Shown piece after piece: positions 53,255-61,211 of a stretch of DNA of 64,000 bases. A program made the position numbers and the translations under genes. The notes below the pieces were generated by a model. That model was not told where the DNA came from, ran no database searches, and saw only the letters and a program-made list of their open reading frames with translations. Source of the DNA: Tumebacillus permanentifrigoris (lineage in GTDB: Bacteria; Bacillota; Bacilli; Tumebacillales; Tumebacillaceae); NCBI RefSeq assembly GCF_003148565.1, contig NZ_QGGL01000011.1:1-64000 (forward strand). The letters are read 5' to 3'. Each line of letters starts with the position of its first letter. Within the stretch, counting starts at the first letter, position 1.

Positions 53255-54581
53255 AGTATCCCTTTCCCTTCAAAGAGGATCGAATAAAGCTCACTACGCT
53301 TTTTCTCCCAAGATAAAGCACTTTGGAAGTCTCCTTGGTGTTCATACACATCAACAAGAATCTCAATGACTTCGATTTGATCTTTTAACGCCCCTATTTT
53401 ACCAAAAAATTCGTAAGACATGTTTGCGAAATGTATTGCTTCATTGTGGTTTTTGCCACGGTATTCGAATGATGAACGAATTTTGTAGTATTCTGCCACC
53501 TCACCACTTTCGATTAGAGAATGGCTCTGGATAATTTGTTCGGCTTCCATGAGGTCATGATACGCCTGCTCAATTTGCATTTGATTCAAATAGATTTTTG
53601 CAATTTTGGAGTGAGTATGAACAAGTCGGGGAATATCGTGAAGTGAACGATACGCATCCAAACAATTTTTGAGCTGTTTTATTGCAAGTTCGGGATTTTC
53701 GTAAGTAATGACCTCAGAGGCATTTGCTTGTGACACGATGATGGCCTGTTTTAGTTCATTTTGTGCCTCTAAGATATTTTTCGCCTTTTCGAAACATTCT
53801 GCTGCTTTGTGAAACTCCTGTGAATTCTTATAGGAAATTCCTTGATGGTAAATCGTGTGGGCTAGATCAACTAGACGGTTACTATCTTTATAGTAATCGT
53901 GGGCGAATTGAAGATAGCTGCGCGCATCCTCAGGATTTCCTCTACGTAATAATGTGGTGGCAACATTAAACGAAATATGGGCGGTCAGCATGTTTTGGGT
54001 AGTAAATCGCAACGTGTAGTCGAACGCCTTTCGATAGTTGTAATAAGCATTGTTGTAGTCTTGTGTCTGATGGTAGACTTTTCCGATAATATTTCGAATT
54101 TTCGCGAGAAGTTCAGCATCGTGGTAGTTGTCAGTTTCTAGCTTATCGATTAATGGCTGTAACAGTTCAAGTGATTCGTTATATCTTCTTTGCTGATACC
54201 GGCACTCGGCAAGATGCACACAAAGTGTCATAGTATCCTTTCCGGTGAGTTCAGAATGAGTCTCTAACTCCATGATGAAAATCTCCGCTTCGTCCGGCTG
54301 ATTTACCTCTAGTAGCACCTCAATGAGCTTGATCCGGCTAACCAGCTCCATTCGCTTGTCCTCTTCTTGAAGAAGCTCATGCACAGGAATTTTAAACGAA
54401 GCGGCCAGTTTCGTGATAAGTTCGGGCGTGGGGAGAATTTGTCCTTTTCAAGTTTGCTAATCCATCCGTTTGTTACTCCACAGAAATCAGCTACTTTTTC
54501 TTGGGACAATTCACGCTCGATTCGAAGCCGCTTGACTCGCGCTCCAAGGGTTTCTTGATTTTTATGTAAAGGAGTACTCAT
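53251..54581 (-). pseudogene. Frameshifted RRNPP-type HTH-TPR regulator
   Basis: Two overlapping frames together encode one protein. From ATG 54581 the first ~52 residues are an HTH_3 domain (LGARVKRLRIERELSQEKVA, GVTNGWISKLEKDKFSP). The frame then becomes nonsense near 54428-54434. A one-base shift there restores SPTPELITKLAASFKIPVHE, which runs into the second frame: a 377-residue helical TPR domain down to the stop at 53251. This HTH-plus-TPR build is that of the quorum-sensing regulators Rap, NprR and PlcR. The region is visibly AT-richer than its neighbours. The shift may be a true mutation or a base-calling error. Confidence 0.75.
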
Positions 54582-54618
54582 TTGCTCACCTCATTTCAAA
54601 ACAGTCAGAATATATCAT

Positions 54619-54660
54619 ACACTAGTAGTGTTAAGTTAACAACAGATAGGGTTAACTTGA
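54619..54660. promoter_or_regulatory. Cluster of palindromes between the two divergent regulator genes
   Basis: ACACTA-G-TAGTGT at 54619-54631, GTTAA-G-TTAAC at 54630-54640, and a further GGTTAACTTG at about 54650. The position between divergent HTH-TPR genes suggests operator sites for one or both regulators. Confidence 0.5.
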
Positions 54661-54719
54661 TTGTTTCATCTGTAACTAGACTTAGTATCAAGAATTGATC
54701 CATGTGATAGATGAAATAT

Positions 54720-54753
54720 AGACTCATCTCATAAAACGATGTGAGGTGAGTCT
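54720..54753 (+). promoter_or_regulatory. Inverted repeat covering the ribosome binding site of the right-hand regulator
   Basis: AGACTCATCTCA and TGAGGTGAGTCT arms (one G-T pair) with a 10-base loop. The right arm includes the GAGGTGAG Shine-Dalgarno before TTG 54755, so folding of the RNA would hide it. Confidence 0.65.
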
Positions 54754-54754
54754 G

Positions 54755-55915
54755 TTGAACGTAAACATTTTAGGCCAACGCATCAAAGAACTTCGCATGA
54801 AAAAAGGAATGAAGCAACAGGAACTTTCCGAAGGGATTTGTACACCTAGCATGATCAGTCAGGTGGAGAGTGGACGAGCACGTCCGTCCCATGACGTCTT
54901 GGTCGGGATCGCGGATCGGCTTGACGTCTCGTTGGAGTTTTTGATGGCAGATGCCAATCTCAATATGAAAGTCTCCAGCAAGTACAAAATGGCGCGGGGG
55001 TTTATCGCCAGCCGACTTTACCGCACGGCTGCGGAGGTCCTTGAAGAAATTTTGTTGGAGCCGGATGCGAGAACTCCTACAGCGGAGGTCAAAATCGACT
55101 TGGCTGAATGCTACCTCCATGAGCAGGCATTCGACCTCGCCTACTCACTTTTGCATGAAGTCTTGGAAGAGGCGGCACTGACGAAGGACAAGTATCAACT
55201 GGCGGGTGCTCTCAAACTTCTCGGAGAAATTGAATTTGAACTGCAACGCTACGCATTTGCCCTCCGCCATTGGAAACGGGCTGTTGATGCGGTTGAGAAA
55301 TCAAATGTGAGGAATCGTTTGTTGCTGATTCCGCTCATGGTGAAGCTTGGGATTTGCTATCAAGCCTTGAACCAAGATGATGAGGCTATTTCCTGCTTCC
55401 AACGTGCTGCAAGGCTCAACGACAAAACCACAGACCTAAACTCAATCGCGGATCAGTACATGCATATGAGTGAGGCCTATCAGAGTACGGGCGATCATTG
55501 GAAGGCGGGTAGTTATGCGGAACGTGCTACCGGCATTCGTGAGGGTTTGGTTGTACTGGCTCTTGGGGAGCATGTCCGCTCCGAGTACGCCACTTTTCAA
55601 TGGCAAGAGAATCCATCGGAAAAGGAAGTCGAAGCGGTTTGGAGTTCTATTCCGGTCATGCAAGAGGAGAATCCGTCTGAGGTCGGGTTTGCCTATTTGA
55701 GACTGGCGCAACTGTACGAGCAACTGGACCAATATGAATCGACCTTACAGGTCTGTGAACAAGCGAATCAGTTATTACCTACCCCGCATCAAGACCGAAT
55801 GGAATTGTTCCGTATCTGGGCATGGGCTGCCTTCCAAAATGGCGATTGGGAACGTGCTAAGGAATTGGAAGCGAGCAGAAAGGAGGGGGAATCGCATGGG
55901 ATCGACGATAAGTAG
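54755..55915 (+). CDS. RRNPP-type HTH-TPR transcriptional regulator, intact
   Basis: 386 residues from TTG 54755 behind GAGGTGAG. Residues ~5-60 are an HTH_3 domain (LGQRIKELRMKKGMKQQELS, TPSMISQVESGRARPS); the remainder is a series of TPR-like helical pairs (~80-380). This is the build of peptide-responsive regulators such as PlcR and NprR. It is transcribed toward the toxin operon that begins 235 bases downstream and is divergent from its frameshifted relative. Control of the toxin genes is the natural inference. Confidence 0.82.
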   Translation: MNVNILGQRIKELRMKKGMKQQELSEGICTPSMISQVESGRARPSHDVLVGIADRLDVSLEFLMADANLNMKVSSKYKMARGFIASRLYRTAAEVLEEILLEPDARTPTAEVKIDLAECYLHEQAFDLAYSLLHEVLEEAALTKDKYQLAGALKLLGEIEFELQRYAFALRHWKRAVDAVEKSNVRNRLLLIPLMVKLGICYQALNQDDEAISCFQRAARLNDKTTDLNSIADQYMHMSEAYQSTGDHWKAGSYAERATGIREGLVVLALGEHVRSEYATFQWQENPSEKEVEAVWSSIPVMQEENPSEVGFAYLRLAQLYEQLDQYESTLQVCEQANQLLPTPHQDRMELFRIWAWAAFQNGDWERAKELEASRKEGESHGIDDK

Positions 55916-55927
55916 ATAAGCAATAGG

Positions 55928-55956
55928 AGAGCAGCCATGACAAGGTTGCTCTTTTT
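55928..55956 (+). terminator. Terminator after the regulator gene
   Basis: agagcagcc/ggttgctct stem with one G-T pair, 7-base loop and T5. It separates the regulator from the toxin operon. Confidence 0.75.
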
Positions 55957-56065
55957 GTGTTTGGCACAGACCCAAAACGGTCCACCAAGTAGTCGCTCGA
56001 TTCCGATTTTTGATTGGATTTAGAAGATGGCGATGAGTTCACTAAACAAACATAAAACATTTTTA

Positions 56066-56094
56066 TTGACTTATTCAATATTGAAAGTTACTAT
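56066..56094 (+). promoter_or_regulatory. Promoter of the toxin operon with an internal palindrome
   Basis: TTGACT, 17-base spacer, TACTAT. The spacer contains the perfect palindrome TTCAATATTGAA at 56074-56085, ideally placed for a repressor or activator. A second inverted repeat, ATTCATT-gtaa-AATGAAT at 56103-56120, lies in the leader. Neither is an exact PlcR box. Confidence 0.65.
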
Positions 56095-56149
56095 CTAAGT
56101 AAATTCATTGTAAAATGAATAACTCATAGAAAATGAAAGGGTTGATTTC

Positions 56150-57253
56150 ATGACAATCATGACGCAGTTCTCCAAGCTCGCACCCAAAAATAAAGATTTG
56201 GCAAAAGAAAATCTCGTCGATTACGTAAACGCTTGCAACAAAGTCTCTGCGTATTCGTTCGCCTTTACGAAGTCCAACCTCTCCCCGTTGAGCATTCCTC
56301 CCGCTGGGTACAGTGACTTCGTGCAGCAGTTCGGGCATGCCAAAGGAAATGCGATGGAATGGAGCAATTCGATTATTCCGAACATGATCGCCATTCCACA
56401 GGCGATCGTGGACTCGAACCGGATTGTGCAGGCGAAGTTCAATAACATCCTGAGCGATCTGGCTGACCTCGCCAAACATCCGAACGACAAGGATGACCTC
56501 GAGGACATCAAATCGAACTTGGAAAGCATCCTCACCCGTGCGCAGGGAGAGTACGACAGCACCGTGTCGTTGATTGGAAATTTTGACTCCTACAGTTCAA
56601 CCCTTGAATCGGATTACAAGATTTTGAGCGATGGCCTTGACAAACTGAACAACGCAACCGAAACGGACCAAGCTGAAGTCAAACGTCTGACCGATGAAAT
56701 CTCTGCGCTGAACGATGAAATCAATAAGTTAAACCAATACTTGACCGCTGCGGAAGTCGGTCTCGGCGTATCGATCTTCATTGCGGCTGTGGGCATCGTG
56801 GTCGGTGTGGCAACGGGGGGAGCAGGATTTATTCTCACGGCTGCAGGCGTGGTAGGAATTGGCGGATCGATTGCGGGGATCGTCTTGGCGAACGCACAAA
56901 TTCATGCAGATCAGAAAAAAATTGGCGAAGACACGTCGAAAATGAACGACTACAACAAAGACCTCTTGGTTCTGAATGTGGAGACTCTGTCGTTGAAGAA
57001 TCTGGTTCAAGCGAACCAAGATGCACGCCAAGCGCTCGTCATCGTCAGCAATGTATGGAAAGACCTGTGTGAGGGGACGAAGAATTTGATCGATATCCTC
57101 CACCATGCAGAGTCGGACGTCGCCACCAACATCAACCAAGCGACGGATGAAATCAAACAAGCGCAAGCGGATTGGAATGATATTGAAAAATTCGCTGCGT
57201 TATTGGTGAACGTCGATTACAATTTCGATCCGAACGTTCATCAGCTCGGTTAA
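56150..57253 (+). CDS. HBL/NHE-like alpha-helical pore-forming toxin subunit A (with membrane hairpin)
   Basis: 367 residues, nearly all helical, with long coiled-coil stretches. A hydrophobic hairpin at ~203-249 (GLGVSIFIAAVGIVVGVATG followed by further Gly/Ala-rich sequence) is flanked by amphipathic helices, as in hemolysin BL components and ClyA. The opening VDYVNACNKVSAYSFAF, KGNAMEWSNSIIPNMIAIPQ and the ending VDYNFDPNVHQLG recur in the fourth gene. No signal peptide is present. First gene of a four-gene operon. AAAGGG precedes ATG 56150; ATG 56159 is possible. Confidence 0.72.
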   Translation: MTIMTQFSKLAPKNKDLAKENLVDYVNACNKVSAYSFAFTKSNLSPLSIPPAGYSDFVQQFGHAKGNAMEWSNSIIPNMIAIPQAIVDSNRIVQAKFNNILSDLADLAKHPNDKDDLEDIKSNLESILTRAQGEYDSTVSLIGNFDSYSSTLESDYKILSDGLDKLNNATETDQAEVKRLTDEISALNDEINKLNQYLTAAEVGLGVSIFIAAVGIVVGVATGGAGFILTAAGVVGIGGSIAGIVLANAQIHADQKKIGEDTSKMNDYNKDLLVLNVETLSLKNLVQANQDARQALVIVSNVWKDLCEGTKNLIDILHHAESDVATNINQATDEIKQAQADWNDIEKFAALLVNVDYNFDPNVHQLG

Positions 57254-57257
57254 GCGA

Positions 57258-58163
57258 ATGGCGATCCATGAGCGTGTAGATCTGTTCACCTATGCCAACG
57301 CCTGTCACGTCGTAGCTGTCTATGAAAATCTAGTTGTCGACTATGCGCGACCTGCCTTCCAAGATAAGCCATCTTGGTTCGATTCCTATGTGGCCGTGTT
57401 CGATAAGGTGGCCACCGATCCGCTCAAGTGGTCCAATCAGATCGTTCCGCAGTTCATCTCGGTTCCGCAGCACGTGATCAATTCGAGCACGCTTGTGAAG
57501 TCGCATTTTGACACGTTGGATGATGACTGTAAGGATTTGTCGAGAAATCCGAACGATCGGGATGCCATCGACGATGCGATCTCACAACTGCGGTCGATCT
57601 TGAATGTGGTCACGACGTTGATGAATGATTGTAGGACTCTGGTGAACGATCTCGACCAATACAGCGGGATGACCGCTCAAGTGGATCATCCTGTGTTGCT
57701 CGATGGCGTGAAGCTGTCGAACGACCAGATGGTTGAGAATTACCGGCATATCGAGTACCTGCATGAGGAAATCGGCCATCTCCAGGCAGAGATTGACGCC
57801 CTGTCACATATCCCCACTCCGGAAGCATGGGCCAAAGTTAGGGAATGCCGCGAAAAAATTCAATCTGATCTGCAATTGTTGAATTCGTTGCAAAGCGATG
57901 TGATCGTCCTGCAGGGGATGAACGCATCGATCAAGGGTATGCAACTACAGAATCAGCAGGTCGTTTCAAACTTTGGTGCCATCAGGCAGCAATGGGGGGA
58001 CTTCATGGATCTGTTGGGGAACTTGCAAGAGCAACTAAACGTGACCATCGAGGTCCTCCCAACAGCTTTCAATTTCGCGTCGGCCGAGTTGAACATGGCC
58101 AAGGTGGAGTGGGGCAATCTCTTGAGTATGTCGAGGGATTTAGCAGGAATCTCGTACTCGTGA
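57258..58163 (+). CDS. HBL/NHE-like toxin subunit B, without membrane hairpin
   Basis: 301 residues, helical. The N-terminal third aligns with subunits A and D: FTYANACHVVAVYENLVV, PSWFDSYVAVF, LKWSNQIVPQFISVPQHVI. There is no hydrophobic hairpin, so it could be a binding or assembly subunit, like components of tripartite toxins that lack a pore-forming segment. No signal peptide. Four bases after subunit A; its stop overlaps the next start. Confidence 0.68.
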   Translation: MAIHERVDLFTYANACHVVAVYENLVVDYARPAFQDKPSWFDSYVAVFDKVATDPLKWSNQIVPQFISVPQHVINSSTLVKSHFDTLDDDCKDLSRNPNDRDAIDDAISQLRSILNVVTTLMNDCRTLVNDLDQYSGMTAQVDHPVLLDGVKLSNDQMVENYRHIEYLHEEIGHLQAEIDALSHIPTPEAWAKVRECREKIQSDLQLLNSLQSDVIVLQGMNASIKGMQLQNQQVVSNFGAIRQQWGDFMDLLGNLQEQLNVTIEVLPTAFNFASAELNMAKVEWGNLLSMSRDLAGISYS

Positions 58164-58717
58164 TCAGGGCCATGGCATCCAAACTGTTTGCCTATACGGA
58201 AAAAGTGCTCGAAACATCGGTGCCGGTTTTGCTCGATTCGCCGTCTGGTTACGGGCACTTCTTGGAGGAGTTTGCACAGGCGAAGGCACACGCTCTGCGG
58301 TGGAGGCATTCGTTGGTGTGGCAAGTGGAGATGTGGCCAGATTGCCTAGCCGATGTGCAGAAGCGCCTGCGGCCACTTCTCGATGAAGATCAGTTGTGTT
58401 CCGCGCGGTTGCAGGCATACCCAACCGATGAGTTGGCTCGCAAACAACAGAATCTTCTGCGGGCACAGATGCAAACCCTCGTCATGTCGCTCGTTGAGAT
58501 TCATCAAGCCTTGCTGGACGCGTTGTGCGACTTGCATGCGCACCTGGAGCAGGACGCTCGTGTTATGGAGCAAGGTGCGAAGGCCGGGTGGAATGAATTT
58601 GCCGACATGGCGGACAGTGTCCGCCAGGCGCGTAAGGAACTGTCCGACCTCATCCAAATCAGGCAACGCGAATGGAAGGTCTGGCAGAATTCTCTTCAAA
58701 GGAGCCTTCATCCATGA
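58160..58717 (+). CDS. HBL/NHE-like toxin subunit C, short helical protein
   Basis: 185 residues from GTG 58160, which overlaps the previous stop (GTGA); ATG 58172 is the alternative. Helical and rich in Leu, Gln and Glu. It retains a reduced form of the shared N-terminal motif (YGHFLEEFAQAKAHALRWRH) but lacks the hairpin and about half the length of the others. It may be a small accessory, chaperone or immunity-like subunit. Overlaps subunit D by four bases. Confidence 0.62.
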   Translation: MIRAMASKLFAYTEKVLETSVPVLLDSPSGYGHFLEEFAQAKAHALRWRHSLVWQVEMWPDCLADVQKRLRPLLDEDQLCSARLQAYPTDELARKQQNLLRAQMQTLVMSLVEIHQALLDALCDLHAHLEQDARVMEQGAKAGWNEFADMADSVRQARKELSDLIQIRQREWKVWQNSLQRSLHP

Positions 58718-59814
58718 TCGCACATCAAGTTCGTAAATTGGCACCCTCTACGGAGGTTAGCCAGCAAGTTCTCGTCGATTACATCAACGCCTGTACGCTC
58801 GTCTCGGCCTACGTATATGGGTTTACCAACGCATCTGTGACCGCGCTTCAGGACCCGCCCGTGTGGTTTAGTTCGTTCGTGCAGAAGTTTGGCATTGCAA
58901 AAGGGCACGCTCTGCAATGGAACTCTTCGATCGTGCCGCAATTGCTGGTTGTTCCACAGAATGTGAGTGACATGAACAAGTTGGTCCAGTCGAAACTTAC
59001 GCACATCTCTGAACTGCTCAAGCAGTTGCAGGCGAACCCGCAAGATACCGCTGCCAAGCAGGAAATTCTCAATCAATTGGATAATATTCACGACCGCATC
59101 GTATCGGAGTCGGCACTGTGTACGCAACTGACGCAATCGATTGAGACCTTCAACGTGAATACGCGCAACGACTATGGAATTCTGAAACAAGGTTTGGATG
59201 CTTGTCTGCACCAGATCGACGTCGATGAAGCGGAGATGTCCCGCTTGAAACGCGAGATCGAAACGCTGACGGCGGACATCCAAGCGTGCTCCACCAAGTT
59301 GACGGCTTCAGAGGTTGGAGCCGGGATTTCGATCTTCATCTGTTTAGTCGGGATCGTCGTCACGGTAGAAACCGCCGGTGCAGGCGCGACGCTTATCGGT
59401 GTGGGCGTCACGGGGCTGACGGGCTCGATCGGGGCGATCATCGCTTTGAAACAGCAGATTCAAGCGGATCAGAGTCAAATCAGCAAAGACACCGCAAATT
59501 TGAATACCATCTCCTGCGATGTGATCGCGCTGTCCGCCAACACGGAGATGTTGCAACAAGTGTGTACGGCGAATCAGCAGGCACAACAAGCGCTCAACAA
59601 CATCACTTCGCTCTGGAACGGATTTGCTGTCGGCCTGAAGGAATTGCGCAGAGAGATCGAGGTTCTGGAGGCAGACTTGGCAACGCAGGACATCAACGGC
59701 GCGATCTCCGAGCTGGCACTTGTTCAAAATGACTGGAACCAACTTGATACTTTCGCGGGTCAACTGGCCGACATCGACTACAAATACAACCCGAACATCA
59801 ACAACATTAAGTGA
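58714..59814 (+). CDS. HBL/NHE-like alpha-helical pore-forming toxin subunit D (with membrane hairpin)
   Basis: 366 residues from ATG 58714 behind AAAGGAG. Clear paralogue of subunit A across the full length: VDYINACTLVSAYVYGF, KGHALQWNSSIVPQLLVVPQ, hairpin ~201-246 (GAGISIFICLVGIVVTVETA and following residues), and the end IDYKYNPNINNIK. It carries a few Cys residues absent in A. No signal peptide. Last gene of the operon. Two hairpin-bearing subunits plus one or two without is the composition expected of a multi-component pore. Confidence 0.72.
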   Translation: MIAHQVRKLAPSTEVSQQVLVDYINACTLVSAYVYGFTNASVTALQDPPVWFSSFVQKFGIAKGHALQWNSSIVPQLLVVPQNVSDMNKLVQSKLTHISELLKQLQANPQDTAAKQEILNQLDNIHDRIVSESALCTQLTQSIETFNVNTRNDYGILKQGLDACLHQIDVDEAEMSRLKREIETLTADIQACSTKLTASEVGAGISIFICLVGIVVTVETAGAGATLIGVGVTGLTGSIGAIIALKQQIQADQSQISKDTANLNTISCDVIALSANTEMLQQVCTANQQAQQALNNITSLWNGFAVGLKELRREIEVLEADLATQDINGAISELALVQNDWNQLDTFAGQLADIDYKYNPNINNIK

Positions 59815-59865
59815 TGCACGATGACTGCAGGGCAGGTACGTCGGCCTTTCTGTAGCTGAATCCTA

Positions 59866-59894
59866 TTGACAGGGAAAGCCGATCGCGATACGAT
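59866..59894 (+). promoter_or_regulatory. Sigma-A promoter of the FMN riboswitch transcript
   Basis: TTGACA, 17-base spacer, TACGAT, about 20 bases before the riboswitch. Confidence 0.75.
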
Positions 59895-59914
59895 GAATTT
59901 TGAATTGAATAAAT

Positions 59915-60058
59915 ACCTTCGGGGCAGGGTGCAATTCCCGACCGGCGGTGATGACCCCCCGAGTGGGTCTGAGCCCGCGACTCCTCGCTTGTTTGGTTCA
60001 GGCGAGGACTGATTTGGTGAAATTCCAAGGCCGACGGTACAGTCCGGATGGAAGAAGG
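59915..60058 (+). promoter_or_regulatory. FMN riboswitch (RFN element)
   Basis: The conserved RFN blocks are in order: CTTCGGGGCAGGGTG, ATTCCCGACCGGCGGTGAT, GAGCCCGCGA, GATTTGGTGAAATTCCAA, GCCGACGGTACAGTCCGGAT, GAAGAAGG. The P1 helix pairs ACCTTC with GAAGGT. FMN binding would favour the downstream terminator. It precedes a DMT transporter, not rib synthesis genes. Confidence 0.95.
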
Positions 60059-60077
60059 TAAAACGAGTCTCTCCTAG

Positions 60078-60098
60078 CCGCGCGCAAAAACGCGCGGT
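60078..60098 (+). promoter_or_regulatory. GC-rich hairpin of the riboswitch expression platform
   Basis: ccgcgcg/cgcgcgg stem with a short A-rich loop, extendable by cct/gg pairs. Likely an anti-terminator or spacer hairpin between aptamer and terminator. Confidence 0.5.
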
Positions 60099-60123
60099 TC
60101 GGAGGCTTATTTTGCTATCCATG

Positions 60124-60162
60124 AAAGCCCCGTTCGCGTTGTTGCGCGAACGGGGCTTTTTT
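60124..60162 (+). terminator. Riboswitch-controlled terminator
   Basis: aaagccccgttcgcg/cgcgaacggggcttt stem with T6. It lies between the FMN aptamer and the transporter gene. Confidence 0.88.
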
Positions 60163-60212
60163 GGACGAAGGGTTTGTTACAATTCGAAAATGCTCATCGG
60201 GAGGTTTTTGAA

Positions 60213-61172
60213 TTGAGTAAGGCAAGTGTAAGCATGCCCCGCACCACCGGGTGGAACATCATGACGAGTTGGAACGGCGTGTGGTTGATCGCGCTGGGCG
60301 CGGCGCTGTGGGGGACGGACTCCGTCCTGCGCCAACCGCTGTTGGCGACCTTCTCGGCGACACAGATCGTGTTGCTCGAACACCTGTTGCTGGCGTTGTA
60401 CGCAGTTCCCGTCATGTGGATCAATCGTCGGCAACTGCGCGGACTCACCGCCAAGCAGTGGGGTGCGATCTTGTTCATCTCGTGGGGCGGTTCAGGTTTG
60501 GCGACGGTGTTGTTCACAGCGGCCTTTGGGATGGGCAATGCCAGCGTCGTCCTGTTGTTGCAAAAGCTACAACCGGTCTTTGTCTTCCTGCTGGCTCGTC
60601 TGGTGCTCGGCGAGCGCTTGCAGCGCGGATTTGGTGGCTGGGTGTTGGTGGCGTTGGCGGGAACGTACCTGCTGACATTTGGCTTTGCGATGCCGTATGG
60701 GAACCAAGGTTCGAATGAAATGCTCGCTTCGCTGTTTGCGATCGGAGCGGCGGTTTTGTGGGGCGGCTCGACCGTCATGGGTCGTTTGGTGTTGAACAAG
60801 ATGAGTTTTGAATCGGTGACGGCAGCACGCTTTCTATTTGCGCTCCCGTTCATGGCGGTGTTGGTGGCGCTCAACGGCACCCAAACTCCGCAGGGGGAGA
60901 GCATGTGGAGCCAATCGGTGTTGCTCGTACCGTTCCTGTTGATTCTACTGCAGGCACTCCTGCCCGGCTTGCTCAGCCTGTTGCTGTACTACCGTGGCTT
61001 GTCGACCACGCCGGCTTCCTACGCGACGCTCGCGGAGTTGGCCTTCCCAGCGGCCGGGTTGACGCTGAACTGGATTTTCCTGAAGCAAGGCTTTACGCTC
61101 GGACAGTTCATCGGATTCGCGGTGATCTGGTTCGTGGTGTACCGGATTGCAAGGTTGCAAGAGCGCAACTGA
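60213..61172 (+). CDS. EamA/DMT-family transporter, likely riboflavin importer
   Basis: 319 residues from TTG 60213 (GGGAGG eight bases upstream). Ten membrane helices as two EamA repeats: LGAALWGTDSVLRQP and the inner copy IGAAVLWGGSTVMGRLV. The FMN riboswitch directly upstream indicates flavin metabolism; RibN of Rhizobium is a riboflavin importer of the same superfamily. An extended -10 (TGT-TACAAT, 60175-60183) after the terminator may give low constitutive expression. Transport of riboflavin is inferred from context. Confidence 0.82.
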   Translation: MSKASVSMPRTTGWNIMTSWNGVWLIALGAALWGTDSVLRQPLLATFSATQIVLLEHLLLALYAVPVMWINRRQLRGLTAKQWGAILFISWGGSGLATVLFTAAFGMGNASVVLLLQKLQPVFVFLLARLVLGERLQRGFGGWVLVALAGTYLLTFGFAMPYGNQGSNEMLASLFAIGAAVLWGGSTVMGRLVLNKMSFESVTAARFLFALPFMAVLVALNGTQTPQGESMWSQSVLLVPFLLILLQALLPGLLSLLLYYRGLSTTPASYATLAELAFPAAGLTLNWIFLKQGFTLGQFIGFAVIWFVVYRIARLQERN

Positions 61173-61173
61173 T

Positions 61174-61211
61174 GAAAAGAGAACCCGACCGTTGTGGTCG
61201 GGTTCTCTTTT
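61174..61211. terminator. Bidirectional terminator
   Basis: aaaagagaacccgacc/ggtcgggttctctttt, a perfect 16-base stem between the convergent transporter and phosphoesterase genes. Confidence 0.93.

Noticed and set aside
55896..55916. Six-codon ORF with a strong AAGGAGGGGG ribosome site at the end of the regulator gene
   Set aside because: Too short to be a signal; the purine-rich stretch also encodes regulator residues.
55937..56023. 28-residue ORF ending in SIPIFDWI after the intact regulator, considered as a second pheromone
   Set aside because: AGGAG lies well placed, but its ATG is in the loop of the regulator's terminator and the first codons form the stem. Without conservation data it is more likely accidental.
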